Below, piece after piece: positions 9,098 to 18,125 of a stretch of 64,000 bases of DNA; the first letter of the stretch is position 1, and each line of letters opens with the position of its first letter. A program made the translations under genes and the position numbers. The stretch comes from Finegoldia magna_J. Its GTDB lineage: Bacteria; Bacillota; Clostridia; Tissierellales; Peptoniphilaceae. The stretch covers positions 62,001 through 126,000 of the forward strand of contig NZ_NDYF01000010.1 of assembly GCF_002243175.1 (NCBI RefSeq). The letters are read 5' to 3'. Below the pieces are notes generated by a model, which ran no database searches, was not told the origin of the DNA, and saw nothing but the letters and a program-made list of their open reading frames with translations.

Positions 9098-9326
9098 TAT
9101 CATCACTTAAAAGCATGTTTATTTGAAAATCTTCTTCTTTGTTATCTTTAATCAAAGTCATTTTACCTTCTTGTTCTTTTAAAATAGAACTTAATCTCTT
9201 GTGAAGCTTCATGCCTTCTTCGTATAACTTTATATTTTCTTCAAGACTTAATTCTCTATCTTCCAATTTTTCAACGATTTCACTAAGTCTTTTTAATCCT
9301 TCGTCATATTCTCTGTATTCATTCAT
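9090..9326 (-). CDS. xseB: Exodeoxyribonuclease VII small subunit
   Basis: The small subunit of exonuclease VII, which degrades single-stranded DNA bidirectionally. The 78 residues form the expected two-helix hairpin (FDEGL-type start YDEGLKRLSEIVEKLED, then LSLEENIKLYEEGMKL). The frame is open for 14 more codons, but the ATG at 9326 has a strong AAGGAG 8 bases upstream and gives the normal family length. It overlaps the end of xseA by 8 bases and the start of ispA by a similar amount, so subunit stoichiometry is probably set by coupling. Confidence 0.93.
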   Translation of the reverse strand: MNEYREYDEGLKRLSEIVEKLEDRELSLEENIKLYEEGMKLHKRLSSILKEQEGKMTLIKDNKEEDFQINMLLSDDNE

Positions 9327-10653
9327 TGAACTTCTCCTTATTTTGAACAAGTGTATCAAGTTTACCATCTTTCATTATCAGAATAATATTATCATTTTTC
9401 ATGACGTCATCAACAGAAGATATATTCTTATCATCTTTTAATACTTTTGCATATCCCTTTTCTAAAATAGTGCTTGGATTAAGATGCAATAAATTATTCT
9501 TATATGAATTTAAAATCAATTCTTGGTATCTAATATTTGAGATCAAATTTTTAATCATTGTTATTCGAATCTTATTTAGTTTGTCAATTTCCAAAGATAA
9601 TAACTTGTCAGGTTTTAACAAATTTAATTTGTGGTAAATATTTAATTCTTGATTATATTTATCTACCAAATTTTTCTTATAAGCTTTCTTCAGATTATCT
9701 TTAAGTTGTTGAAGATTATCCATATGTTCCTTAATTATATTTTTTGGACCCAAAAATTCTAACTGCTTTCCATAATACTCTAATTCTTGATTTTCATCTT
9801 CAAATCTTCTTGATAAAATTCTATTTATTTTAGCGTAACTTTCTTGTAAATAGATTTTTAATTCCTCAAAATCTGCTGTCGCTAATTCAGCGGCTGCTGT
9901 TGGAGTAGACGCTCTTAAATCTGCTACAAAATCAGAAAGCATGAAGTCATTTTCATGACCAACTGCACTAATTATAGGAGTCTTTGCATTGTAAATAGTT
10001 TTTAAAAGATTTTCATCATTATATGAATTTAGATCCTCAAAACTTCCGCCGCCTCTTCCTACTATAATAGTATCAAGATTTTGCTCATCCATATATTTAA
10101 TACCTTCGATAATAGATTCTGCCGATTGTTCTCCTTGAACAACACAGTGATATATCAATATATCGCAAATAGGATATCTTCTCTTTATTGTTCGACAAAT
10201 ATCATTTACAGCAGCTCCCGTAGAAGAAGTAATTACTCCGATAGATTTAGGATATTTGGTTATAGATTTTTTTGTTGATTCTGAAAAATAACCCTCTTGT
10301 TCAAGCTTTTCTTTTAACTCTAAATACTTTTGAAAAAGATCTCCAGTCCCTGATTTTTTACATTCTTTTACAAGAAGTTGATAAGTGCTTGATCCTTGAT
10401 ATGTTGTTATGCTTCCTCTTAATTGAACTTTATCCCCATCTTTTAAGTTAATAGTTTTTGCCAGAGACATTGTTTTGAAAATCATGCAAGAAATCAATGC
10501 TTTTTCATCTTTTAATCTAAAATACACATGTCCAGAAATATTTTTATTAAAATTTGAAATCTCACCTTCAACCCACACGTTTGCTAGAATCGGGTCCTTC
10601 TTCAAAGTGTTTTGAATATAATCAGAGATCTCTTTAACACTATAAACTTGCAT
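9319..10653 (-). CDS. xseA: Exodeoxyribonuclease VII large subunit
   Basis: The catalytic subunit of exonuclease VII. The 444 residues show an N-terminal OB fold (about 1-100, with VWVEGEISNF and YQLLVKECK), the catalytic core with GVITSSTGAAVNDI (near 135-150), the GRGGGSFEDLN motif (about 199-209), and AVGHENDFMLSDFVADLRASTPTAAAE split across 228-255. A long coiled coil follows, which binds XseB. It overlaps nusB upstream by 14 bases and xseB downstream by 8. Length and motif order are typical. Confidence 0.95.
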   Translation of the reverse strand: MQVYSVKEISDYIQNTLKKDPILANVWVEGEISNFNKNISGHVYFRLKDEKALISCMIFKTMSLAKTINLKDGDKVQLRGSITTYQGSSTYQLLVKECKKSGTGDLFQKYLELKEKLEQEGYFSESTKKSITKYPKSIGVITSSTGAAVNDICRTIKRRYPICDILIYHCVVQGEQSAESIIEGIKYMDEQNLDTIIVGRGGGSFEDLNSYNDENLLKTIYNAKTPIISAVGHENDFMLSDFVADLRASTPTAAAELATADFEELKIYLQESYAKINRILSRRFEDENQELEYYGKQLEFLGPKNIIKEHMDNLQQLKDNLKKAYKKNLVDKYNQELNIYHKLNLLKPDKLLSLEIDKLNKIRITMIKNLISNIRYQELILNSYKNNLLHLNPSTILEKGYAKVLKDDKNISSVDDVMKNDNIILIMKDGKLDTLVQNKEKFNE

Positions 10654-11053
10654 TTTCTTTTCTCTTTAATACAGAACCTAGTATACCGTTAATAAAACTG
10701 TATGATTTTTCTGTAGAATATTCTTTCGCTAATTCAACAGATTCATTAATTGCAACACTATCTGGAGTGCTTTCCACATATAGAATTTCGCAAACACCAA
10801 CTTGTAAAATCGATAAATCTAGTTTGTTAATTCTGTCCAAGTTCCATTGTTTTGTGTTGTTTTCTATAATATTTACTATGTCATCAATATGTTCAATAAA
10901 ATTTAATACAATTTCTTTAAAAAATACTATATCATTTTTATTAATATTCTGATATTTACAAAATTCTTCAATTCTATTTTTATCATAATCTCCATTCATA
11001 TTCATTTCATAGATTAATTGCATTGCGCTTTTTCTAGATTGTCTTCTTGACAT
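10640..11053 (-). CDS. nusB: Transcription antitermination factor NusB
   Basis: A small all-helical RNA-binding protein that joins NusE (S10) on boxA RNA to allow antitermination of rRNA transcription. The 137 residues open with RRQSRKSAMQLIYEMNMNG and end with the conserved AINESVELAKEYSTEKSYSFINGILG helices. It has a strong TTGGAGG Shine-Dalgarno. Notably, the 40-base gap to the preceding Asp23 gene is almost filled by a terminator-like hairpin (11071-11090), and no promoter is visible between hairpin and ATG. Expression of nusB and all genes after it may therefore depend on read-through. Confidence 0.95.
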   Translation of the reverse strand: MSRRQSRKSAMQLIYEMNMNGDYDKNRIEEFCKYQNINKNDIVFFKEIVLNFIEHIDDIVNIIENNTKQWNLDRINKLDLSILQVGVCEILYVESTPDSVAINESVELAKEYSTEKSYSFINGILGSVLKRKENASL

Positions 11054-11070
11054 ATTTCCTCCAAGAAAAT

Positions 11071-11090
11071 AACCCTCTGATAAGAGGGTT
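11071..11090 (-). terminator. Hairpin between Asp23 gene and nusB (terminator or attenuator)
   Basis: A perfect 7-base-pair stem (AACCCTC/GAGGGTT, 6-base loop) begins three bases beyond the Asp23-gene stop. On the transcribed strand it is followed by TTATTTTC, an imperfect U-tract, then directly by the nusB Shine-Dalgarno. It looks like a weak intrinsic terminator or attenuator rather than a full stop. Confidence 0.65.
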
Positions 11091-11093
11091 ACA

Positions 11094-11426
11094 TTAAATA
11101 CTTATTTTCTCACAAACAACATCTACATTTATGACAACTAACCCAGTCATCATGCCGATATTTTCTTTTATTTTCTTTTGCACCTTATAGCATATATCCT
11201 TGATGTTATAATCAGAATCTACTTCAATATGGGCTCTTACATTTACAGCATTGTCAAGAATTTCAATGATTACTGATTTTTGAGCTCCTTTTTGTATATT
11301 TACTTTTTCTGATTGTGGTGTCATAATAGCTTTTACACCTTCAACTTCCATGCAAGCTTCTGCTGCAATAAGGGAAATTATGTCATTAGAGATCTTAACA
11401 GATCCGTTATTAAATTTATTATCCAT
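11094..11426 (-). CDS. Asp23/Gls24 family envelope stress protein
   Basis: A 110-residue Asp23/Gls24 (AmaP-partner/YqhY-type) protein. The core is visible as GSVKISNDIISLIAAEACMEVEGV followed, after the first 40 residues, by a second conserved half ending IKENIGMMTGLVVINVDVVCEKISI. Members next to nusB are the YqhY type, linked to fatty-acid metabolism in Bacillus. The frame is open 16 codons further, but the ATG at 11426 has GGAGG at ideal spacing and its own promoter just upstream. It is followed by a hairpin and then nusB. No membrane segment. Confidence 0.88.
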   Translation of the reverse strand: MDNKFNNGSVKISNDIISLIAAEACMEVEGVKAIMTPQSEKVNIQKGAQKSVIIEILDNAVNVRAHIEVDSDYNIKDICYKVQKKIKENIGMMTGLVVINVDVVCEKISI

Positions 11427-11445
11427 GTTATTCCTCCACACACAA

Positions 11446-11474
11446 ATTTTATCAAAAAATGAAAAAAAATTCAA
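11446..11474 (-). promoter_or_regulatory. Sigma-A promoter of the Asp23-nusB transcription unit
   Basis: TTGAAT (11469-11474) and TAAAAT (11446-11451) are separated by exactly 17 bases and lie between the ftsY stop and the Asp23-gene ATG. No terminator is seen after ftsY, so read-through from ftsY may add to this promoter. Confidence 0.65.
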
Positions 11475-11476
11475 TT

Positions 11477-12613
11477 TTAATTTATTATTGCTTCTATAAA
11501 TTTTTCTGGTTCAAATTTAACCAAATCATTAACTTGTTCGCCAATTCCGATGAATTTTACTGGAATACCCAATTCCATTTCTAGTGGAAATATCATTCCA
11601 CCTTTAGCTGTACCATCTAGTTTTGTAATTATAGCCCCTGTTAAATCAGTTGCATTCATAAATTCTTTTGCTTGAATAATCGCGTTTTGCCCAGTAGTTC
11701 CATCGACAATGAGTAAAATTTCTTTTTTAGCTTCTGGATACTCTTTTTCAATAACTCTTTTAATTTTATTCAACTCATTCATTAAATTCTTTTTATTATG
11801 AAGTCTTCCTGCTGTATCACAAATTAATATATCTGCATTCCTACTTTTCATAGCACTAACACCATCAAAAACAACACTTGCTGGATCAGATCCTTCATTA
11901 TGACTTATAATATCAACTTTAGCTCTATTTGCCCATTCAGTAAGCTGCTCTATAGCTGCTGCTCTGAAAGTATCGGCTGCAACCATCAAAACTTTTTTTC
12001 CATCCTTTTTAAATTTCATGGCTAATTTGCCAATTGTAGTAGTTTTTCCAACACCGTTTACTCCAACTACTAAAATAATAGTTTTATCATCTACATTTAA
12101 ATCATTGTCAATTTTATCGTTAATTATATTTTCTTTTAAAATATCAGCCAAAACATTTTTTATTTTACTTGGATCTTGAATGTTATTAAGCTTTACTTTA
12201 TCTCTCAATTGACCCACAATTTTTAATGTAGTTTCAACGCCAATGTCCGCTGAAATCAAAGTTTCTTCAATTTCTTCGAATAATTCTTCATCTACAGTTC
12301 TATAATTAGCTAAAACTTGATCAATCTTATTAGAAATATTGTCACGAGTTTTAAGTAATGAATTCTTTAATTTTTCAAAAAATCCTTCTTTATTTTCTTC
12401 TTTATCTTCATTAATTTCTTCGGATTCTTCTGGATGTTTTTCGCTATTAGTTTCAGAATCTTCATTTTTGTCTTCAACGACTTCTTCGATTTTTTCTATA
12501 TTTTCATTGGATTGACTATTTTCTAATTCTTCTTGTTGTAAATCTTCTTCTGTGTTTTTTATTTCTTCGTCGTCTTTTTTAGACTTAAACTTATCAAAGA
12601 ACTTATTTAGCAT
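11477..12613 (-). CDS. ftsY: Signal recognition particle receptor FtsY
   Basis: The SRP receptor GTPase that docks ribosomes bearing membrane proteins at the Sec translocon. The N-terminal A domain is strongly acidic (residues 14-76, Glu/Asp/Asn rich), then comes the N domain four-helix bundle (about 77-160) and the G domain with GVNGVGKTT (184-192), DTFRAAA, DTAGRLHN and the C-terminal TKLDGTAKGG and GIGEQ segments. The ATG is embedded in the last codons of smc (7-base overlap) behind AGGAGAG. The partner Ffh is not in the window. Confidence 0.96.
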   Translation of the reverse strand: MLNKFFDKFKSKKDDEEIKNTEEDLQQEELENSQSNENIEKIEEVVEDKNEDSETNSEKHPEESEEINEDKEENKEGFFEKLKNSLLKTRDNISNKIDQVLANYRTVDEELFEEIEETLISADIGVETTLKIVGQLRDKVKLNNIQDPSKIKNVLADILKENIINDKIDNDLNVDDKTIILVVGVNGVGKTTTIGKLAMKFKKDGKKVLMVAADTFRAAAIEQLTEWANRAKVDIISHNEGSDPASVVFDGVSAMKSRNADILICDTAGRLHNKKNLMNELNKIKRVIEKEYPEAKKEILLIVDGTTGQNAIIQAKEFMNATDLTGAIITKLDGTAKGGMIFPLEMELGIPVKFIGIGEQVNDLVKFEPEKFIEAIIN

Positions 12614-15600
12614 ATCTCTCTCCTATCTACATCTAATTTAATCATTTTAGATATTCCATCTTTTTCCATACTTATTCCATATAATATGTTAGCTATTTCC
12701 ATTGTACTTTTTCTATGTGTAATAATAATGAATTGAGTTTTTTCTTTAAATTTAATTAAATATTCCTTGTATCTCTTAATATTTATTTCATCTAAAGCAG
12801 CATCTATTTCGTCTAATATACAAAAAGAAGAAGGTCTTGTCTCAAAAATCGCAAAAAGCAATGCTACCGCTGTCAACGATCTTTCACCACCGGACAATAA
12901 ATTTAGACTTTGAAGTTTCTTCCCAGGTGGTTGAGCAGTTATTTCAATTCCAGAACTTAGAACATCATCTTCGGTCAATTTAAGACTTGCGTATCCACCA
13001 TTAAAAAGCTGTTTGAAAATTGCAACAAATTTTGTGTTTATTTCTTCAAATTTTTTGGTAAATACTTCTTTCATTTCTCTATTAAGCTTATTAATAGCGC
13101 TCATGATATCTTCCCTGGATTCAATTAAATCATTTTTATTTTTCGTCATAAAATCAAATTCTTTTTTAACTGATTCATATTCTTGAATGCTATCTACAGA
13201 GAAAGATCCAATATTTCTTAAATCATTGGTAATTTTATTGATTTCTTTCTGACTAACTTTAATATCAGGATTAGATTCTATTGTATCGATATTAATATCA
13301 TAAAGCTCATTAATATCTATTTTGATATTATTTAACTTCTCTGTTGTATTTAAAGCCTTTTCAATTAATGAATTATTGCTAATTTCTGTTTTTTGAACAC
13401 TAGCATTTGAATCATATATTGATTGTTCAATCTTTGTTAACTCTGATTTGAATTCATTCATATTGGACTTCATATCTAAAATTTCATTATTTAGCCCAGA
13501 AATAATATCATCATAATCAACAGTTTTAGATTTTATATCATTTTTATGAATTTTATACTTAGAAATATTTTTATTAATTTCATCAATTTTAACTGAATTA
13601 ACTTTAAAGTTATCTTCCAAATATTCTTTCCTAATTTTTGCGTCATTTAACTGATTATTAAATATATTTAAATCCCTTTGTAGAGAAGAATATTCGGATT
13701 TTAAACTAACCATATTCATTTTGTCCGAATTATATTGTTCTTCTAATTTGTCAATTTCAACACTTAATTCTTTTAAAACACTTTCTAATTCGACAATTTG
13801 ATTTTTTAAATCAGTTTCTTGTAAATCATTGGATTCACTTAGTGTCGTACTTGAATTCAACTTATTATCGAAATCACTAATATTAGATTTCAAATATTTA
13901 ATTTCAAATTGTTTGTCCTTGATGTTGCTATAACAAGCATCCCTTTCAGTTCTTGATCTAATAAGCTTATCTTCAATAATTTCTAAATCGGATTTGTTTT
14001 TATTGATAGTATCGAAGTTTTCTTCGTATGTTTTTTTCAAATCGTTGTATTGATTAACACAGTTTTTATATATACTTTCAACAGAATTTAAGCTGTTTTT
14101 CGTCGATAGTATTGAGTAATTAGAAGGCTTTTTATATCCACCTACCATTGAACCCCAATTATTAATGATATCCCCATCTAATGTAACTATTCTAAAGTTT
14201 TTGTATTTTGAACTTACGATAATCGCATCGTCCATGTTTTGAGTGACAAGTGTTTTCTGTGAAAAATAATCTACAATATTCCTATATTTTTCATCAGATT
14301 TTATAAATTCATTTAAATGTCCAAGTACCAATTCATCTTTTACATAATTATAATTTCTAGATTTTATTTTATTTAATGGTAAAAAAGTAAGTCTTCCTAT
14401 CTTATTTGACTTCAAAAAACTAATTAATTCCTTACCATCATTTTCATTTCTAATAATAATATTTTGAAACGCTGATGACATTATTGCATCTACAGATTTC
14501 TCATACTGTTTCTCTACACTGATTAAATCTCCAAGTGTCCCTATTACTTTATCTTGTAAACTAGGATTTAACTTTTTAAAAAAGTTTTGAACTGTAAAGT
14601 TGTATCCTTCGTGATTATCTATTGTATTTTTCAAAAACATATATTTGTTTTTGCTAGTTATCGATTCTTCCTTTAAGTTAGATAATTTGTCTCTTAAATC
14701 AATTAAAGCTTTCTCTTTATCATTTAAAATTCTAGAAAATTCTGCTTTTTCTTTATTTAAATTATCCAAACTTTTGTCATAATCACTTAGCATTTCTTCT
14801 AAATTTCGTAATGCTTCTACTAATTGATTTAATTTGAATTCAGATTCTTCTTTTTGCTTTTTTACCTCTGATATTTCCTTCAATCTTTCTTGTTCAATAG
14901 CATCACGTGAAGATTTTTCTATAATATGTTGTGTATAAATTGACTGTAATTTATTTAATTCTTCAGACTTTTTATCGCTCAATTCTTTTTTAACATTAAG
15001 CTCATCTTCAGAATCATCAATATTCAATTTTTCTAAATTTGAATTTATTTCTGCAAGCTTTTTCTCTGAATTTTTTATTGTATTCTGTAAATCATCAATT
15101 TTTGATATTAGATTTTTAATTTCTGATGAATAATCCTCGTTTTCTTTTGTTAGTCTCTCTAATTCAGCGTTGCTATTTTTAAGTCTTTCATCATTTAATT
15201 GAATATCTGACTCATTTTTTATTTTTTGACTCTTAATATCAGCTAATTTAGAGATTTTTAATTCGGTATCTATATCTATTTTATTAATGTTTTTTAATAA
15301 ATCATTTCTTTTATTTTCAAATTTTATAAGTTTTGATTTTAAGTCAATCAAACTTTTATCATTATTTTCTTTTTTCTCAATGACATCACTCAGTGTAATA
15401 GAAAGTTTTTCGATATTCAATAAAGCTTTTTGGATTTCCATTTCCTTTAGTTTTTCTTCCAGAACAATTCCTTGTTTAGCTTTTTTACTTTCTTTTTCTA
15501 AATATTTTAATCTATCAACTTGTGAAATCAATATATCTTCAATTCTTAGTAAATTCTCATTAGTTCGTTCAAGTTTTTTAACACTTTGCTCTTTAATGTA

Positions 15601-16110
15601 CTTTTGTTTAGAAATTCCAGATGCTTCTTCGAATAATTCTCTTCTATCTTCGCTTTTTGATGACAGAATTTCGTCGATTTTACCTTGACCTATTACAGAA
15701 TACCCTTCTTTTCCAATTCCTGTATTTAAAAATAATTCCTTTACATCTTTTAGTCGAACTTGATTTTTATTGATGTAATATTCACTTTCACCAGTACGGA
15801 AAACTCTTCTCGTTACTGTAATTTCTTGATAATCAATGTCTTTCCATAAGTCATTTTCAAAAGTTATAGAAACTTGTGCAAAGTTAACCGGTTTTTCTTT
15901 CTGAGTTCCCGCAAAAATAACATCTTGCATTTTATTTCCACGGAGATTTTTGGCTGATTGTTCACCTAAAACCCACAATATAGCATCTGAGATATTTGAC
16001 TTCCCGCTACCATTTGGCCCAACAATTGCTGTTATGGGATTATCAAAATTCAATTTTATTTTATCTTTAAAAGATTTAAAACCTTGTATCTCAACTGATT
16101 TTAATCCCAC
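12607..16110 (-). CDS. smc: Chromosome condensin subunit SMC
   Basis: The long ATPase arm of the SMC-ScpAB condensin. The 1167 residues show Walker A GPNGSGKSN (31-39), two very long Lys/Glu/Asn-rich coiled coils flanking a hinge (roughly 490-660, with GTLGDLI and GGYKKPS-like elements), then the ABC signature LLSGGERSLTA and Walker B FCILDEIDAALDE near the C-terminus. The start is GTG behind AGAGGTG. It follows a radical SAM gene after two bases and overlaps ftsY, the widespread rnc-smc-ftsY arrangement. Length is normal. Confidence 0.97.
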   Translation of the reverse strand: MGLKSVEIQGFKSFKDKIKLNFDNPITAIVGPNGSGKSNISDAILWVLGEQSAKNLRGNKMQDVIFAGTQKEKPVNFAQVSITFENDLWKDIDYQEITVTRRVFRTGESEYYINKNQVRLKDVKELFLNTGIGKEGYSVIGQGKIDEILSSKSEDRRELFEEASGISKQKYIKEQSVKKLERTNENLLRIEDILISQVDRLKYLEKESKKAKQGIVLEEKLKEMEIQKALLNIEKLSITLSDVIEKKENNDKSLIDLKSKLIKFENKRNDLLKNINKIDIDTELKISKLADIKSQKIKNESDIQLNDERLKNSNAELERLTKENEDYSSEIKNLISKIDDLQNTIKNSEKKLAEINSNLEKLNIDDSEDELNVKKELSDKKSEELNKLQSIYTQHIIEKSSRDAIEQERLKEISEVKKQKEESEFKLNQLVEALRNLEEMLSDYDKSLDNLNKEKAEFSRILNDKEKALIDLRDKLSNLKEESITSKNKYMFLKNTIDNHEGYNFTVQNFFKKLNPSLQDKVIGTLGDLISVEKQYEKSVDAIMSSAFQNIIIRNENDGKELISFLKSNKIGRLTFLPLNKIKSRNYNYVKDELVLGHLNEFIKSDEKYRNIVDYFSQKTLVTQNMDDAIIVSSKYKNFRIVTLDGDIINNWGSMVGGYKKPSNYSILSTKNSLNSVESIYKNCVNQYNDLKKTYEENFDTINKNKSDLEIIEDKLIRSRTERDACYSNIKDKQFEIKYLKSNISDFDNKLNSSTTLSESNDLQETDLKNQIVELESVLKELSVEIDKLEEQYNSDKMNMVSLKSEYSSLQRDLNIFNNQLNDAKIRKEYLEDNFKVNSVKIDEINKNISKYKIHKNDIKSKTVDYDDIISGLNNEILDMKSNMNEFKSELTKIEQSIYDSNASVQKTEISNNSLIEKALNTTEKLNNIKIDINELYDINIDTIESNPDIKVSQKEINKITNDLRNIGSFSVDSIQEYESVKKEFDFMTKNKNDLIESREDIMSAINKLNREMKEVFTKKFEEINTKFVAIFKQLFNGGYASLKLTEDDVLSSGIEITAQPPGKKLQSLNLLSGGERSLTAVALLFAIFETRPSSFCILDEIDAALDEINIKRYKEYLIKFKEKTQFIIITHRKSTMEIANILYGISMEKDGISKMIKLDVDRREIC

Positions 16111-16112
16111 AA

Positions 16113-17177
16113 CTACACCTCTTTTTCGATGTTTTTAAAAATATTTTCTAAATTAACATCAATTTTATTGATATTATCTAACACTAAAAAGTTATTATCT
16201 GAATTAGAATATTTTATGGTTTTTAATCGATACTTTTCTTTAAAGTATTTTTTGTTTTCCCCATTATAGCCGACAAAATTATTCAAAATATTTGATTTGG
16301 CATGTATTTCAAGTGTTTCAAGATTTTCATTTTTCAAGATATAATCTATAACGTTTCTGTACAAATTATCTTCTACAAGTTGTCTGTAATTTGGATGAAT
16401 TGCACCCGCAACTACATCCTCGCCTTGTTTTATATTTTCTGTATTTAGTAGACCTAATCTAATAACTGGTATATTAGCATTTATAAATTTCAAATATATT
16501 TTGGTACAATTTTCGACCGAATCGTGCAAACTTTCCGGACTATATTTATTTAATTTGGTATAAGTTTCAAGCATAGTATTCTTTATAACTAAAGTTGGAT
16601 ATATTCTGACAAAATCAGGTTGTAACTTGATTAATTCATCTGCAGTATATAAGTCCATCTCTGGAGTTGATTTGTATAAGCCTGTCATCATTTGAAGCCC
16701 TAAACTAAATCCCATAGATTTTATTAACTCAGAAGATGTTCTAACGCACTGACTATCGTGACATCTTAAATTTGCTTCTAATACACTATCTACCATTGAT
16801 TGAACACCTAATTCTATAGTTTCTACGTTAAATTCGTTAAGAATATTTAAAATGTGTTCATCAATATAATCAGGTCTTGTAGAAAGTCTAATAGATCTAA
16901 CTTTACCGTCTTCAATGAATTCATTTGCTATTTTTAAATAGTCAATCATAGCAGTTTCTTCAATTCCTGTAAATGATCCACCATAAAAAGCTATCTGAAT
17001 ATCTTCTTGACTTTTATTAGGAAAATTTGCAAGTTGATTTCTAATTTCATTTCTTATTTCATCTTTTTTAACGACTTCAATATAATTTGTGATTTTGCGT
17101 TGATTACAGAAAATACAATCATTTGGACAACCTAAATGAGGAATGAACAATGATACAATGTAATTTTTCTTACTCAT
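16113..17177 (-). CDS. Elp3-like radical SAM protein
   Basis: A 354-residue radical SAM enzyme with the cluster motif CPNDCIFC (C17, C21, C24) right at the N-terminus. AFYGGSFTGI near residue 65 is the SAM-binding GGE-like motif, and a TRPDYID segment is typical of the Elp3/YhcC group. There is no C-terminal acetyltransferase domain, so it is not a full Elp3 tRNA-modifying enzyme. It overlaps rnc upstream by 8 bases and leads into smc; this linkage recurs in clostridia. The substrate is unknown, with RNA modification the usual guess. Confidence 0.85.
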   Translation of the reverse strand: MSKKNYIVSLFIPHLGCPNDCIFCNQRKITNYIEVVKKDEIRNEIRNQLANFPNKSQEDIQIAFYGGSFTGIEETAMIDYLKIANEFIEDGKVRSIRLSTRPDYIDEHILNILNEFNVETIELGVQSMVDSVLEANLRCHDSQCVRTSSELIKSMGFSLGLQMMTGLYKSTPEMDLYTADELIKLQPDFVRIYPTLVIKNTMLETYTKLNKYSPESLHDSVENCTKIYLKFINANIPVIRLGLLNTENIKQGEDVVAGAIHPNYRQLVEDNLYRNVIDYILKNENLETLEIHAKSNILNNFVGYNGENKKYFKEKYRLKTIKYSNSDNNFLVLDNINKIDVNLENIFKNIEKEV

Positions 17178-17886
17178 TTATTACCCTTAATTTAATCAAG
17201 GCGTTTCTAGCAGCATCTTGTTCTGCGTGTTTTTTTGAAGAACCAAAGCCAGATCCTATAACTAAGTTACCTTCGTAAACATCAACATAGAATTTTTTGT
17301 CGTGATCTGGGCCTTCTTCTTTAACAATCTTGTACTTCAATTTATCTCTTGAATTTTTCTGATTATTTTCCTGTAACATAGTCTTATAGTCAATAAAACT
17401 AGACTTTGTTTCTATTTCAGCTATGAATAGACTTTTAAACTTATTTTCTACAATTTTAAAAGCCGATTCATAACCAGAATCCAAATATATTGCACCAAAA
17501 ACTGCTTCGAAAGTGTCAGCAAGTACACTAGGTTTTTCACTGCCACCTGAAATAAATTCACCATGACCCATCATTAAATATTTTCCTAATTCTAAATACT
17601 TGGCCATATTTGAGAAAGATTTTTCACATACCATTTGACTTCTAATCTTTGTCATAGCACCTTCTTTTAACGAAGATTTACTATTATACAAGAAATCACT
17701 AATAATTAGATCCAAGACTGAATCTCCTAAAAATTCTAATCTTTCGTTTGAAATATCTTTATATGATTTGTTTTCATTTCCGTATGAGCTATGAAAAAAA
17801 GCCAGGTTTAACAGATTAATATCTGTAAACCTGTAATCTAATTTTTCTTCTAGTTCATGTAGCATTTCAATTCTAACTTTATCCAC
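17170..17886 (-). CDS. rnc: Ribonuclease III
   Basis: The double-strand-specific endoribonuclease that processes rRNA precursors and structured mRNAs. The nuclease signature NERLEFLGDSVLDL spans residues 47-60, with catalytic Glu and Asp in the family positions; a second acidic cluster LADTFEAVFGAIYLD follows near 122-136. A double-stranded RNA-binding domain occupies about 165-236 (SGFGSSKKHAEQDAARNAL). The start is GTG, with AAGGA inside the last codons of acpP three bases away. Standard length and standard plsX-acpP-rnc context. Confidence 0.96.
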   Translation of the reverse strand: MDKVRIEMLHELEEKLDYRFTDINLLNLAFFHSSYGNENKSYKDISNERLEFLGDSVLDLIISDFLYNSKSSLKEGAMTKIRSQMVCEKSFSNMAKYLELGKYLMMGHGEFISGGSEKPSVLADTFEAVFGAIYLDSGYESAFKIVENKFKSLFIAEIETKSSFIDYKTMLQENNQKNSRDKLKYKIVKEEGPDHDKKFYVDVYEGNLVIGSGFGSSKKHAEQDAARNALIKLRVINE

Positions 17887-17888
17887 AA

Positions 17889-18125
17889 CTATTTTCCTTG
17901 TGCCCTTTCAATTTCATTAACTACATCTTCTACATTTTTTAATTCTGATAACTTTTCGTCATCAAGTTCAATATCAAATTCTTCTTCTACATCCATTACA
18001 ATTTCCAATAGTCGTACTGAATCTGCTTTAAGATCTTCTACAAATCTTGTTTTTTCATCTATATCATCTTTATTAAATTCATTTTTCAAGCCTTCAACAA
18101 CTTTTTCATAAATTTCTTTATTCAT
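17889..18125 (-). CDS. acpP: Acyl carrier protein
   Basis: The carrier of growing acyl chains in fatty-acid and phospholipid synthesis. The 78 acidic residues contain the phosphopantetheine attachment serine Ser36 in the context ADSVRLLE (the usual DSL is DSV here), followed by the acidic recognition helix EIVMDVEEEFDIEL. Its ATG overlaps the plsX stop by 8 bases, and rnc starts two bases later. The plsX partner suggests a role in supplying acyl-phosphate for membrane lipids. Confidence 0.95.
   Translation of the reverse strand: MNKEIYEKVVEGLKNEFNKDDIDEKTRFVEDLKADSVRLLEIVMDVEEEFDIELDDEKLSELKNVEDVVNEIERAQGK

Noticed and set aside
15287..15688. Plus-strand open frame of 133 codons opposite smc
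   Set aside because: Phe/Ser-rich low-complexity shadow of the Lys/Glu-rich coiled coil on the other strand.
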